Assembly (NCBI GenBank): GCA_965116245.1
Contig: OZ220497.1
Coordinates: forward strand, 310,001-374,000
Length of the DNA stretch: 64,000 bases
Direction of reading: 5' to 3'
Source of the DNA: Poriferisodalis sp965116245
Lineage (GTDB): Bacteria > Actinomycetota > Acidimicrobiia > Acidimicrobiales > Poriferisodalaceae
In this document: positions 1 to 8,511 of the stretch, in pieces
Layout of the letters: the number at the start of each line of letters is the position of its first letter
How positions within the stretch are numbered: the first letter of the stretch is position 1
Notes under the pieces: generated by a model
Databases searched by the model: none
What the model saw: the letters and a program-made list of their open reading frames with translations, nothing else
What the model was told of the DNA's origin: nothing
Position numbers and translations under genes: made by a program

Positions 1-2
1 CC

Positions 3-404
3 GTGGTTCTAGGCCACGATCCGTGGAAGCGTTACCGACTCCATCCAGATCATCGACACGCTGGGCTGTTAGCAGTCGAAGGCATCGTTGCCGCACGCGA
101 CCCGCATTATTTCAGCGAACAGATCAGCGCACAGGACCTGGCACCGCACCGCCCCGACGAGCTGCTGTTGTTTGAAGCAGACGAGCCCGACCATGCGGAG
201 AACGTCGACGATTGGATCGACACCAAGACCGCAGCATTGCTATGCCACAAAAGCCAGTTCGTGACGACTCATGGCATCTCCGGTCCCGACGACGACGCCG
301 GGAAGCGACGATTCGCAGACTGGGTGAGTGCAGTAGCTGTAGCAAGCGGCCAGCAGGCAGGCCTCGGGTGCGCGGAGCTGTTCAAGCGAATCGACAACCT
401 TTAG
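3..404 (+). CDS. PIG-L / LmbE-family deacetylase, C-terminal part (5' end outside window)
   Basis: The first 133 readable codons run in from the window edge, so the N-terminus with the usual AHPDDE zinc motif is missing. What remains carries the second family hallmark, HPDH followed by R-x-A-G at about residues 14-20, which supplies a zinc-binding histidine in GlcNAc-PI deacetylases, MshB and Mca. The downstream part (DELLLFEADEPDH, then DDWIDTKTAALLCHKSQF) matches the helix that closes this Rossmann-like fold. Members remove acetyl groups from N-acetylglucosaminyl or thiol conjugates. An MshB/Mca-type role in mycothiol metabolism is possible in an actinobacterium, but the visible part cannot decide the substrate. 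Confidence 0.75.
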   Translation: MVLGHDPWKRYRLHPDHRHAGLLAVEGIVAARDPHYFSEQISAQDLAPHRPDELLLFEADEPDHAENVDDWIDTKTAALLCHKSQFVTTHGISGPDDDAGKRRFADWVSAVAVASGQQAGLGCAELFKRIDNL

Positions 405-656
405 ACAACCGTCCCACGAAGTGACCTTCCCCCTGCGCTGAGGGGAAATGCCCTTCAAGGCAAGGAGCGCTACGGCTGGAACCGGGACACCGGCTACCGT
501 GGCAGCTCGGGACTTAGGTATTAACCCGTGGCGGTTTTGACGTCCCAAAAATGCCAAGCCTCATGAACCGATGCTGGCGAGCATTGACTAGGCCCAAGCC
601 ACTAGATGAGCCTATACCACTCGATGGTTACACGCGAGGAGGCCCATCATTCGGGC

Positions 657-1925
657 CTACTTGCGAACAGGGTTACGGCCAACCACTCTCCGGTAGCCAT
701 CAGCGTTCTCAATCTCTGCGACCACGCGGTCAATCCACTGTTGGTTGTAGACATAGATCTTCGCTGCCGTGACGTATTCGCAGAACAGCTCGTTGAGGCT
801 GCGGTCTGGCTCGCCCCGTTCTGGGCGAACACCTAGGTGCCGAGCAACGGCAGCATGGTCGTTCGTGTTGAATCTGAACGGAATCCGGCGTTTTACCTCG
901 TCGACAACCTGCCGAGCGCCGAAGCTGGGACGAGGTCCCCGAGCCGCTTTCGGAATAACCAAGTAGCGCTGAATAGTGTCATTGAGTTCGTCTGGTACCT
1001 CTCCGGGGCGGACAAAGTAAGCGATAGCGTCAGGATTGTTTCCCGACGATGGGACTACGGGTACGAACGCGACTCGCATTAGGAAGGTCTCGTCCGCAAG
1101 CAGATCCGCGTCAGCCTCGTCAGCACGAGATAGCACAGACTGGACGTCGATTGGCAGTGCCGCCAACGCTCGCCGCCGAACGTCGAGGACATCGGGGTTA
1201 CGGAAGCCGGCGAGCTGCAGTGGGATCGAGAGCCGATCACCGAGTTGGTACATGTCGCCGAACTCGTCAACAAGCACTCCCTCAAAGTTCAGCAGCGCAG
1301 CCTGAGCGAATGGGATCGTCCTCAGATCAAGCGCGGGCAGATGTCGGTGGGCCACGGTGTTGCGGAGGTCCACCCAGAACCTCACGTTCTTGCGGAGTCC
1401 ACGCTTCGTGTCTGCATTGAATGCCAACCGGACGAGGTTGATCGTGTCAAGAGATTGCTCGGCGCCGTTCTTGAGAAGGGGTCTGCCTTCCTTATCGAGT
1501 CGACGCCACTCAAGCCCATCGCGCATGAGCAATGCCAACGCAAGACTATTCCATGCGGAGACGAGCAGGAGTGAGAACGCTCCTGCTCTGAAGTCTGCTA
1601 TGGGGTCGTTCCAGACTCGGAGAGCCGAGAGGCACGCCGACCGGGCGTGCTGTAACTGCACTTCCCACTGCGTGGGTTTAGTACCGACAGGGTGCTGGCC
1701 GAGAGACTTCACCTGTTGCTCAAGATCCTCGATCTGGTTCGTCTGCCTCGAGGGCTTCGCCGTTGATACGCCGAGGTGCTCACGAACGAAGCGATCGAAC
1801 TTCCGACCATGAGACTTTCCGTCGCCCCAAGTGCGCCGTTCAAGTTCACTCTTCGAAGTTCCTGCGCCGTAGTCCCATTCGGCAAACAGCCGCTCGGCAA
1901 GCTCCTCGTCGGTTTCGGTTGCCAT
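657..1925 (-). CDS. DUF3644-like protein
   Basis: A 422-residue soluble protein whose middle resembles DUF3644. It has a helical stretch with SAWNSLALALLMRDG, and later a VDLRNTVAHRHLPALD segment of the RN-x(3)-H type seen in HEPN-like helical proteins. The C-terminal third (RIPFRFNTNDHAAVARHLGVRP) looks like a helix-turn-helix used to finish these proteins. The ATG at 1925 is preferred, with a TTG one codon upstream as alternative; no clear ribosome site is visible. A weak hairpin (aggccc/gggcct, 640-658) overlaps the stop codon and could end transcription. DUF3644 genes often sit in accessory regions and no biochemical role is established. The RN..H element makes an RNase-like HEPN function conceivable, but that is inference. 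Confidence 0.65.
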   Translation of the reverse strand: MATETDEELAERLFAEWDYGAGTSKSELERRTWGDGKSHGRKFDRFVREHLGVSTAKPSRQTNQIEDLEQQVKSLGQHPVGTKPTQWEVQLQHARSACLSALRVWNDPIADFRAGAFSLLLVSAWNSLALALLMRDGLEWRRLDKEGRPLLKNGAEQSLDTINLVRLAFNADTKRGLRKNVRFWVDLRNTVAHRHLPALDLRTIPFAQAALLNFEGVLVDEFGDMYQLGDRLSIPLQLAGFRNPDVLDVRRRALAALPIDVQSVLSRADEADADLLADETFLMRVAFVPVVPSSGNNPDAIAYFVRPGEVPDELNDTIQRYLVIPKAARGPRPSFGARQVVDEVKRRIPFRFNTNDHAAVARHLGVRPERGEPDRSLNELFCEYVTAAKIYVYNQQWIDRVVAEIENADGYRRVVGRNPVRK

Positions 1926-1928
1926 CAA

Positions 1929-2351
1929 GCAAGTGTCGCGCGCTCGCCAGATTCATAGTGTGATCACAGGCAGAAGCCGGGATAGGCACCTCCGTCTCAA
2001 CTTGATCGAGTCTTCTCGCGAGGATTGCGATCCGGTCTCCGGTGGCGGTGCCGGTGGCCAACCGTAGAACCACCAGCGAAGCGGCTCAACAGGCACAATG
2101 GGCTCTCTTGCTGGCTAGATCGACAGCACGCAGGAAGCGAGACGTTCGGCTTGGTCGTGACATTGACCCGAGACGTCCTCACCTAGAAGGATGCATCGTG
2201 CGCGCCGAATATCTCATCGGCTCACAACGGATACAGCGCGCATAAGCGTGCCAAGCAATGCCGCTGTCCCCGCTTGGCGCTGGTGATGCGCTCGTTCTTC
2301 GGACCCCTTCAAGCCTAAATTGATTAGCAAGGTTGCAGCGACGGGGCGGTC
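1929..2351. other. Region without a recognisable gene
   Basis: No open frame here has a convincing start, ribosome site or family-like composition on either strand. It lies upstream of the minus-strand DUF3644 gene, so it may hold that gene's promoter, but no clear -35/-10 pair was seen. Together with the broken frame that follows, it reads as decayed sequence. Confidence 0.5.
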
Positions 2352-2832
2352 ATGGGTGCGATCCAGGGGTCGGATTTCGAGCCCGACTGGCGCGGCGACC
2401 TACCAGAGCTTCTCGGTGGCAGCTCGCAACTTTGCCAGGTTGTGAGCGGCAACGCAAACGATGCTGGCGCAGAGGAAGTCGCCTTGCCCGGCGACGAGCG
2501 CATCTTCTCACTCCTCGACAGCACATACGGCTCCAATACCGCTCCCCTATGGAGGACAATGATCCGGGCAGCGATCACCCTCCGCTACCTCCCGGTTCGC
2601 GAGTAGCAACTCCTGCCAATCGGCGACCGATGTATGCCACCTCACCAACGCCCTGCACATCAACGACTTGGTGAACGCGCTCTGACAGGTCGAGAGCAAC
2701 CACGCCAAAGCCGCTGAGGAAGTGCAGATGCGGTGGGCGGCCGAGGAGGGTGATAAGGGCATCGCGAACTTCGACACCGCACTCTGCACTACCGAGGACT
2801 TCCACACCATCATCGGCAAACCGTCGCAGTAG
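2352..2832 (+). pseudogene. Decayed coding remnant, unknown family
   Basis: Two forward frames join into one protein-like product only if a shift near 2590-2606 and an in-frame TGA at 2683-2685 are ignored. The first frame ends LWRTMIRAAITLRYLPVRE. The second continues with DVCHLTNALHINDLVNAL, then the stop, then QVESNHAKAAEEVQMRW and a tail EDFHTIIGKPSQ ending at the TAG at 2830-2832. The amphipathic, helix-like composition argues that this was once translated. The family is not recognised and no function is proposed. The opposite-strand frames across the same stretch are rich in Ser, Pro and Arg, as expected of shadows. Confidence 0.4.
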
Positions 2833-3017
2833 TCCAGCTCGGGCACCGGATGTGGACGAGCGCGCGGAGCCGATGTGGTTGCGATGGCGAGCGCGCCAAC
2901 GTTCCCCTCGACGCGCCGCAAGGTGTCAGGGTGTGTATGAGTGTGCCGACCGCCACGGCGTCAGGGCGCAATGGCCAGGATCGTGACGCCGACAAGGAGC
3001 ACTCGGCGAAGGCCAAA

Positions 3018-4661
3018 CTAGGTGCCAAGCTCAGCCTGATCCCAGTAACCGGGCAGCGGTGTTGATGTGCCTTGTGCGTAGTAGCTGAGCCGGTCGGTGG
3101 CGGCTTGGTTGAATAGTTCTATTACGTCGAAGATTGCTGATGGTCCGAGTGTGCGTAGCGCGCGGTCTCCCTCGCTAGCGCGGCGGGTCGCTAGTGGTGT
3201 AAGAAGCAGCAATCGTGATTCGGGCTGAGCTGAGGCCAGAACCGATGCTCGCCCTAGCGCTTTCCATAGAGTGTCGGCGCGTAGCAGTCCGGGGCGCACC
3301 GTGGTGAATGCGCCAGCTAGGTCTATCCACCACTCGCCATTTGACTGGTCTGCGACTAGAAAGCTGAATTTCAGTCCCGAACTGCGCACCGCTGCAGGAC
3401 TTCGCAGCACCTCAAAGCGGCAGCTTTCCAGCAGATCACGGGCAATGTCGTGCGCCTTGCGACCCGCTTGAGCAGCTTGTCGCACGAACGCATCTGCGGT
3501 CATGGCATCGTTGATCGGTGCTGAAGCGCCGCTACTGCCTTCAGATGAAGAACCTCGTGGAGTCGGCGAGAACCCTCGTGATACCGGACCATCAGATAGG
3601 CCCGATGGTCTAGACGTGCCAAGCTCAAACAGATGCGGCTGCGTTGTGTTGTGCGTCTTCTGAGACGCTGACGGCACTGGCAGCGAATCCGATGCAGCGG
3701 CAGCTACTCGTGAGCGGGCCAGTTCCACGTAGTCGGGGTCCAGGTCATAGCCCACCGGCTGGCGACCACCTAGCACGCTTGCTACCAGGGTGGTGCCCGA
3801 TCCCATGAACGGGTCCAGTACCAAGTCGTCCTCATAGGTGTACAAGTCGATCAGGCGTCGTGGAAGTTCCAATGGAAAGGGGGCAGGGTGGCGCACCCGC
3901 TGTGCACTCTCAGGGGCTATATCCCACACGTCAAGGGTGGCTTCCATAAACTCATCAGTCGTCAGGCTGCTGCGATACGGCAAACCTTCGACTTGGCGTT
4001 GAGACGCTGAACGGGCCCGATCGAATCTGCCCTTGCTAGCTATAACAATCCGCTCAGTCACATCACGCAGAGTCGGGTTAGCCGGACTGCGGAACGAACC
4101 CCAAGCACACGATCCGCTAGCGCCCTTGCTTTTGCGCCACACAATCTCACCACGCAACAACAAGCCAAGCTCTTCAAAAATGCTGGCCACGTCACCCGAC
4201 AAACTGCGGTAGGGCTTACGACCCAAGTTCGCCACATTCACAGCGATACGACCGCCAGGCTCCAGCACCCGAACGCACTCTGCGAACACGCCCCGCAACA
4301 TGTTCAAATAATCAAAGTAGCTAGTTGGGACGCGACTGTCCGCATCTGCGGCTAGGGCATCTTCGTAGGACTTACCCACGAAATACGGTGGTGAAGTAAC
4401 GACCAGAGCCACACACGAGTCCGGCAGCGCCGCCATGTCGCGGGCGTCACCACAAAAGCAACCATCACCAATGCGCTGACGCAGTTCTAGATCGTGTTCC
4501 CGACCGCGAGCCACCCTGTCGTCATCGGACAACACCGGCGGCACAAAACGCGCATAGAACGCAGAAGCATCGTGACCTTCACGGCGAGAAGCACCAAAGC
4601 GAGAAGTCGCTGTGCGACGGGCAGACGAACGCACGCCGCCGTCTGTCTGCAAAGCAGCCAT
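3018..4661 (-). CDS. Beta-class site-specific DNA methyltransferase with extra C-terminal domain
   Basis: This 547-residue protein has the catalytic motif TSPPY at residues 89-93, before the S-adenosylmethionine-binding DPFMGSGTT motif at 283-291. That order defines the beta class of amino-methyltransferases. The TSPPY form is commoner in N4-cytosine enzymes than the DPPY of N6-adenine enzymes, so N4-methylcytosine is the better guess. Residues about 325-385 form a Ser/Pro/Gly-rich linker. A second folded domain (390-547) follows, with a strand pair around EWWIDLAGAF (443-452) and a later LLLLTPL strand. It could be a restriction-endonuclease-like or target-recognition domain, but no complete PD-(D/E)xK triad was found. 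No separate restriction gene lies beside it, so it may be a solitary methylase or a fused enzyme. Confidence 0.85.
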   Translation of the reverse strand: MAALQTDGGVRSSARRTATSRFGASRREGHDASAFYARFVPPVLSDDDRVARGREHDLELRQRIGDGCFCGDARDMAALPDSCVALVVTSPPYFVGKSYEDALAADADSRVPTSYFDYLNMLRGVFAECVRVLEPGGRIAVNVANLGRKPYRSLSGDVASIFEELGLLLRGEIVWRKSKGASGSCAWGSFRSPANPTLRDVTERIVIASKGRFDRARSASQRQVEGLPYRSSLTTDEFMEATLDVWDIAPESAQRVRHPAPFPLELPRRLIDLYTYEDDLVLDPFMGSGTTLVASVLGGRQPVGYDLDPDYVELARSRVAAAASDSLPVPSASQKTHNTTQPHLFELGTSRPSGLSDGPVSRGFSPTPRGSSSEGSSGASAPINDAMTADAFVRQAAQAGRKAHDIARDLLESCRFEVLRSPAAVRSSGLKFSFLVADQSNGEWWIDLAGAFTTVRPGLLRADTLWKALGRASVLASAQPESRLLLLTPLATRRASEGDRALRTLGPSAIFDVIELFNQAATDRLSYYAQGTSTPLPGYWDQAELGT

Positions 4662-4783
4662 TCATCTCAAGGTACCCGAACAAGCGCGCGCCTGGCAAGA
4701 GCAGCTTTGGTAGCTAGGCCGCATTCGCCAGCAGACCACCCCGAACACTCGCGATTCAGACGTGTCCGGTCCAGCATCGGGCG

Positions 4784-5521
4784 TCAATCGTCGTGGAGCA
4801 CCATTCGTACCCGCTTGTTGCCTTTACCCTTTGATTCGGTTTTGGTGATCTCAAAACGCCCGACCGCGCCGGTTGACTCAACGTGTGTGCCGCCGTCGGC
4901 CTGTCGGTCCAGGCCCACGATGTCAACTACCCGGATATTGGTGACCGATTCGGGGATCAGGTTCACCTTGGTACGGATCAGTTCAGGATCAGCCAGTGCC
5001 GCACCTCGGTTCAAGAAGCTCACCACGATCGTGCGATCCGCTTGGATCTCGGCGTTGACCAGCTCAGTGACACGCTCAGCGAAGCCTTCTGGCAGCGGAC
5101 CGAATTCGAAGTCCATTCGGGCCGACAGAGGTTCCATGTTTCCGCCCGTCACCAGTACGCCCCACTCGTTCCAGATGACACCGCAGAGAATGTGCAGCGC
5201 CGTGTGGGTGCGCATGAGCTGGAATCGCCGATCCCAGTCAATGGTTGCGGTGACTTCGCTCCCCAGCAAAGGCGGCAGTTCGGCATTCACCCGATGCCAG
5301 ATGAGGTCACCTTGTTTGTAAACATCGCAGACCTGCCACACGACGCCATCTTCATCGGTCAGCTCACCGATGTCGTGGGGTTGGCCGCCGCCAGTCGCAT
5401 AGAAGACTGTTCTGTCTAACGCGACAGCATCATCTTGCAATGCGACCACGGTCGCGTCGGCAGTACGCGAGTAGGCATCGCGAAGATATATCTGATCGGT
5501 AACTTGGTTCTTGAACAACAT
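4784..5521 (-). CDS. Alanyl-tRNA editing protein AlaX-type
   Basis: A 245-residue stand-alone homologue of the AlaRS editing domain, which hydrolyses mischarged Ser- or Gly-tRNA(Ala). The first half resembles the small beta-barrel before the editing core (TVFYATGGGQPHDIGEL). The HxxxH zinc motif is present in RTHTALHIL. The second zinc motif, normally CGGTH or a variant, reads DRQADGGTHV, with Asp where many AlaRS editing domains have Cys while the His is kept. Length fits the medium AlaX class. The ATG at 5521 faces the divergent phosphodiesterase gene across about 130 bp that should contain both promoters. Family assignment is firm. Whether zinc is held with three or four ligands is open. 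Confidence 0.88.
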   Translation of the reverse strand: MLFKNQVTDQIYLRDAYSRTADATVVALQDDAVALDRTVFYATGGGQPHDIGELTDEDGVVWQVCDVYKQGDLIWHRVNAELPPLLGSEVTATIDWDRRFQLMRTHTALHILCGVIWNEWGVLVTGGNMEPLSARMDFEFGPLPEGFAERVTELVNAEIQADRTIVVSFLNRGAALADPELIRTKVNLIPESVTNIRVVDIVGLDRQADGGTHVESTGAVGRFEITKTESKGKGNKRVRMVLHDD

Positions 5522-5652
5522 CGTTGCAGACGATAGGTGCTTTGCGCCAGGTGCTCAATCCAAACGGCCGAAGGTGGCAAGGGTAGATCACTGCAGCCAA
5601 AGCGTCCAAGGCGACAGGGTCCGAGGCGACGTGTGGCGGTTACGGTGACACC

Positions 5653-6438
5653 GTGCGCATCGTTACCTGGAACCTTTGGTGGCGCTTCGGCGACAACTGG
5701 CAACAACGCCATCAGGCCATCGCTGCGACACTGAGCGATCTAAAGCCCGACATCGTGTGCTGCCAGGAAGTCTGGGCCGAAAGCGAGGGACTTGACCAGG
5801 CTGAACTACTTGGGGAGGAGTTGGGCATGCAAGTCGCCCATCAGCCAAGGTTCAGCCAGAGCGGGCTCTCGTTCTCCAACGCGATTTTGGCTAGCTCGCC
5901 GATTATTGCTTCTCAGTCTCACTCGCTGGCCGTTGGCGACCATGCAGCTCATCGCACCGCCTTGATTGCCCAGATCGATCAGCCCCAAGGCCCAAATACC
6001 GTCATCTGCACGCACCTTGAGCATCGATTTCATCTGAGCGAAGTCCGCCAACGCCAAGTAGCAACCCTCTGCGAGCTAGCAGCACATCATCACGATCCAG
6101 AGGGCTTCCCCGTTGTCATGGCTGGCGACTTCAATGCAGTGCCGACTTCCGATGAGATCCGTCTGCTAACCGGCGAACGGCCACCGCCAGCTCACGGGCT
6201 GGTCTGGAACGACGCGTGGGCTCAGGCCGGAGTTGGCTCAGGCCATACGTGGAATGGTCAAAACCCTTACTTGTCGCAGGCCATGTGGCCAAATCGCCGC
6301 ATTGACTACGTCTTCGTGTCGGCGCCGCGTGCAGTACCCCGCGGCAATATCGCAGCGATTCAGCTCGTAGGCACCGAACCAGTCAAAGGTGTGATGCCAT
6401 CAGATCACTACGGCCTAGCGGTCGACCTCGTCGACTGA
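5653..6438 (+). CDS. Endonuclease/exonuclease/phosphatase (EEP) family hydrolase
   Basis: A 261-residue Mg-dependent phosphodiesterase-fold protein. It opens with MRIVTWNLWW (the catalytic WN motif) and then has DIVCCQEVW with the metal-binding Glu. MAGDFNAVPTSDE carries the GDFN motif, RRIDYVFV the late Asp, and MPSDHYGLAVDL the terminal SDH catalytic His. All EEP catalytic positions are therefore intact. Substrates in this superfamily range from nucleic acids to sphingomyelin and sugar phosphates, and nothing here selects one. There is no signal peptide. The start is GTG at 5653, as an EEP domain begins right there. Its 3' end overlaps the 3' end of a truncated toxin gene on the other strand by 24 bp. 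Confidence 0.85.
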   Translation: MRIVTWNLWWRFGDNWQQRHQAIAATLSDLKPDIVCCQEVWAESEGLDQAELLGEELGMQVAHQPRFSQSGLSFSNAILASSPIIASQSHSLAVGDHAAHRTALIAQIDQPQGPNTVICTHLEHRFHLSEVRQRQVATLCELAAHHHDPEGFPVVMAGDFNAVPTSDEIRLLTGERPPPAHGLVWNDAWAQAGVGSGHTWNGQNPYLSQAMWPNRRIDYVFVSAPRAVPRGNIAAIQLVGTEPVKGVMPSDHYGLAVDLVD

Positions 6439-6744
6439 ACCGACCTTGACTGAACCTCTCTGCTCACGGAGGTGACAAGGCGCATAGAAGACTTGCTGGA
6501 TGAGCACTTGGTGAATGCCGTTGCGCTGAGCGGGGATAGTTCGCAAGTTCACCACAACGTCGAGGTCGGTCGTGAGTCGCATACCGGAGGTGCTGCGGCC
6601 CTGCCGCTCTGCTTGGTGCAGTAACACCATCTGACCGCCGATCAGCGTCCATTGCGTGCCCAGATCGGGGGCGAGCAGCATCAGCGCAGTCCATGCAGCG
6701 GCTTGTTGCCCGATGAGCGGTGGCAGTTCCACGGTGAAGTTCAT
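6415..6744 (-). pseudogene. Truncated AbiEii-type nucleotidyltransferase toxin remnant
   Basis: The first 70 residues match the start of AbiEii/AbiGii-like nucleotidyltransferases: WTLIGGQMVLLHQAERQG, then the catalytic-type TTDLDVVVNLRTIP with its two Asp. Family members normally run to 200 residues or more. Here the likeness stops after about residue 90 and the frame ends at 6415 inside the convergent EEP gene. The missing part is not seen in another frame, so a deletion is likelier than a simple frameshift. It follows its putative HTH partner after only 2 nt, the usual layout of an antitoxin-toxin operon. AbiE-type toxins act as nucleotidyltransferases, and this fragment is probably inactive. 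Confidence 0.6.
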
Positions 6745-6746
6745 AG

Positions 6747-7421
6747 CTAAGTCATGAGAGCGTCCGCGATGTCCTGCTCCCTGGCATAGGGTGACACAAC
6801 AAGATCGAGAGCGACTGCAGATTTTGGTACGTAACGGGTGTTAGCTGCGGCCCAACGTGGTGCGGCGTATTCGTCAACGCGCGGACAGGCGGCAACGACC
6901 CGATCCCATGAGCTGTCTGGCACCGCGTGAACCTGCACAGTGCCGAACCCGTAGGGCACTAAACAACTCAGGGCACCGTTCAGGTCGTCCCGGGTGCGTT
7001 GCAGTGCGGATTCGGGTACGTATACATGGGCCTCCTTGGGTGCGGGATCCATCAGCGCTCCAAAAACGCGGGCGGCGTGGACACCGCTGACGATGATGTC
7101 GCTTCGACACACAAGATCCCCCACCGCACCCCAGCTAGCCGCCCAGCGGCTCAGTCGGCCTCGGTTGGCGTAGCGCCAGGGATCGTTGAGGTCAATGTCA
7201 CCGGCGAGTATGGCGTCCCAGGCTGCATCGGCTGTGAGCGGACGCCCAGCACGCGGCGGCGCGAACTCCAGCGCCCGAACATGAGCCGCTGAAGTCAGCC
7301 ATACGCTGCCGAACTTGTCGCCGGGCAACACCCCCCTTTGGATGTAGCGACGCACCTGCTCAACGCCCACACCCAGCATCTCAGCAGCTACGCGCAAAGG
7401 CACTAGATCTTCAACCCGCAT
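6747..7421 (-). CDS. HTH protein, putative AbiEi-like antitoxin partner
   Basis: A 224-residue protein with an N-terminal MerR/excisionase-like helix-turn-helix (LRVAAEMLGVGVEQVRRYIQ, residues about 9-28, then a KFGSVWLTSAAHV wing). A longer alpha/beta region with EAHVYVPESAL follows. Proteins of this build stand directly before AbiEii nucleotidyltransferases in actinobacteria, where the HTH autoregulates and the rest neutralises the toxin. The start at 7421 is chosen because the upstream extension of the frame is unlike protein and crosses an inverted repeat and A/T-rich promoter-like DNA. The partner toxin is truncated, so this may be an orphan antitoxin. The role is inferred from domain type and position. 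Confidence 0.6.
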   Translation of the reverse strand: MRVEDLVPLRVAAEMLGVGVEQVRRYIQRGVLPGDKFGSVWLTSAAHVRALEFAPPRAGRPLTADAAWDAILAGDIDLNDPWRYANRGRLSRWAASWGAVGDLVCRSDIIVSGVHAARVFGALMDPAPKEAHVYVPESALQRTRDDLNGALSCLVPYGFGTVQVHAVPDSSWDRVVAACPRVDEYAAPRWAAANTRYVPKSAVALDLVVSPYAREQDIADALMT

Positions 7422-7440
7422 GCCGCCAATCCTACACTTT

Positions 7441-7464
7441 AATAGGAGGAATAAGGTACCTATT
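7441..7464. promoter_or_regulatory. Inverted repeat, candidate operator of the HTH gene
   Basis: AATAGG (7441-7446) and CCTATT (7459-7464) form a perfect 6-bp inverted repeat with a 12-bp spacer, starting 20 bp upstream of the HTH start codon in an A/T-rich island. Arm spacing near one to one-and-a-half helical turns and the position suggest an autoregulatory operator. Confidence 0.4.
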
Positions 7465-7545
7465 GAATTTGGACCCTGGCGAGAACAGTGGCGAACGCAC
7501 TGGCCTGCAGGCATTCTTGCTGACATTCTTGGACACTCTTACGGG

Positions 7546-8511
7546 CTAAGCCCCGTACATCTCCAAGATTCCAGCGGCAACGCTGCGGCCCGCATTCGCA
7601 TACTCGGGCGACAAGTCGGCAGCGTTTACTACCTGAGACTCTGCACCGAGGCGCAGCAACATCTGGCCCAGCACCCACGGACTGCGCAAGGCGTACGTCA
7701 CGATGCACCGATCCCCTTCGGCTCGTACCTCGCGGAAAGGGAATGACTCCACACGCCATAGATCGCTTCGTGGAATCGACAGCACCACATCGGTCGTCTC
7801 GTCGGACTCCGCTGGTGCCGCCGACACTGACTCAGGGGTCTCCGGCGTACGACCGTGCAACTCATCCGTCTCTGTGCATTCTTCGATGCGATCTACTCGA
7901 AACAGGCGGAAGTCCTGACGCAGGTGACACCAACCCTGCAGGTACCAATGGCCATCCAGCCACGAAACCGCCAGGGGGTCAACACTGCGTTCGCTGATGG
8001 CGTCGGAGTGCGGCGTGTAATAGCGGATGACAACCGTGGTCCCGGATCGCAGCGCCGCTTGTAGCGCCGCCAAACAACGCGGGCGTGGTAGATCTACCGA
8101 CACCTGAACACGCTCTCCGTAAGCGCGGCGGAGTTTCTCAAGCGCAGTGGCGAGAGGGCCCGTCCGATCAGCACCACGCAGCGCCAACGCCGACTGGCCC
8201 GCTACCAAGATGCCAAACGCCTGAGGCACCGAAAGGTCCAGTGGCCGATCCAGCATGACGCCCGGCTCGACGTGTACCCAGGCCCCCTGGACATCGTCGT
8301 GGTCGCCGAATACGACTATGCCAAGTGTCTCGTAGCCACCTGCGCCTGCGACCTCGTAACACATCGCGCTGAATAGCAAGTCGTAGACCACGTCTGGCTG
8401 CACGCCGAATCGCTCGGCTATGTCGCCCACGGTGGCACCGCCGCGTTCGGTAACCCAGGGGACGATGGCCAGTAGAAGCTCAATTCTAACCGAGGTCTTG
8501 GGTCGACTCAC
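7546..8511 (-). CDS. pafC: WYL-domain transcriptional regulator, PafC-like
   Basis: A 321-residue protein with an N-terminal winged-helix segment (LLAIVPWVTERGGATVGDIAERFGV) and a WYL domain in the second half: VSWLDGHWYLQGWCHLRQDFRLFRVDRI. A WCX-type C-terminal domain follows. The GTG at 8511 is preferred because it overlaps the stop of the preceding WYL gene by 4 nt (GTGA). Two adjacent WYL regulators in this order are PafB and PafC. In mycobacteria they form a heterodimer that activates the LexA-independent DNA-damage response, and the WYL domain probably senses a nucleic-acid ligand. The usual proteasome/pafA genes are not in this window. Confidence 0.85.
   Translation of the reverse strand: MSRPKTSVRIELLLAIVPWVTERGGATVGDIAERFGVQPDVVYDLLFSAMCYEVAGAGGYETLGIVVFGDHDDVQGAWVHVEPGVMLDRPLDLSVPQAFGILVAGQSALALRGADRTGPLATALEKLRRAYGERVQVSVDLPRPRCLAALQAALRSGTTVVIRYYTPHSDAISERSVDPLAVSWLDGHWYLQGWCHLRQDFRLFRVDRIEECTETDELHGRTPETPESVSAAPAESDETTDVVLSIPRSDLWRVESFPFREVRAEGDRCIVTYALRSPWVLGQMLLRLGAESQVVNAADLSPEYANAGRSVAAGILEMYGA

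Noticed and set aside
2324..2921. Minus-strand frames in the decayed region as transposase pieces
   Set aside because: No transposase motif could be found; the plus strand gives the more protein-like reading.
4494..5321. 275-codon plus-strand open frame opposite the AlaX gene
   Set aside because: Ser/Arg/Thr-rich and motif-free; the minus frame encodes a recognisable AlaX.
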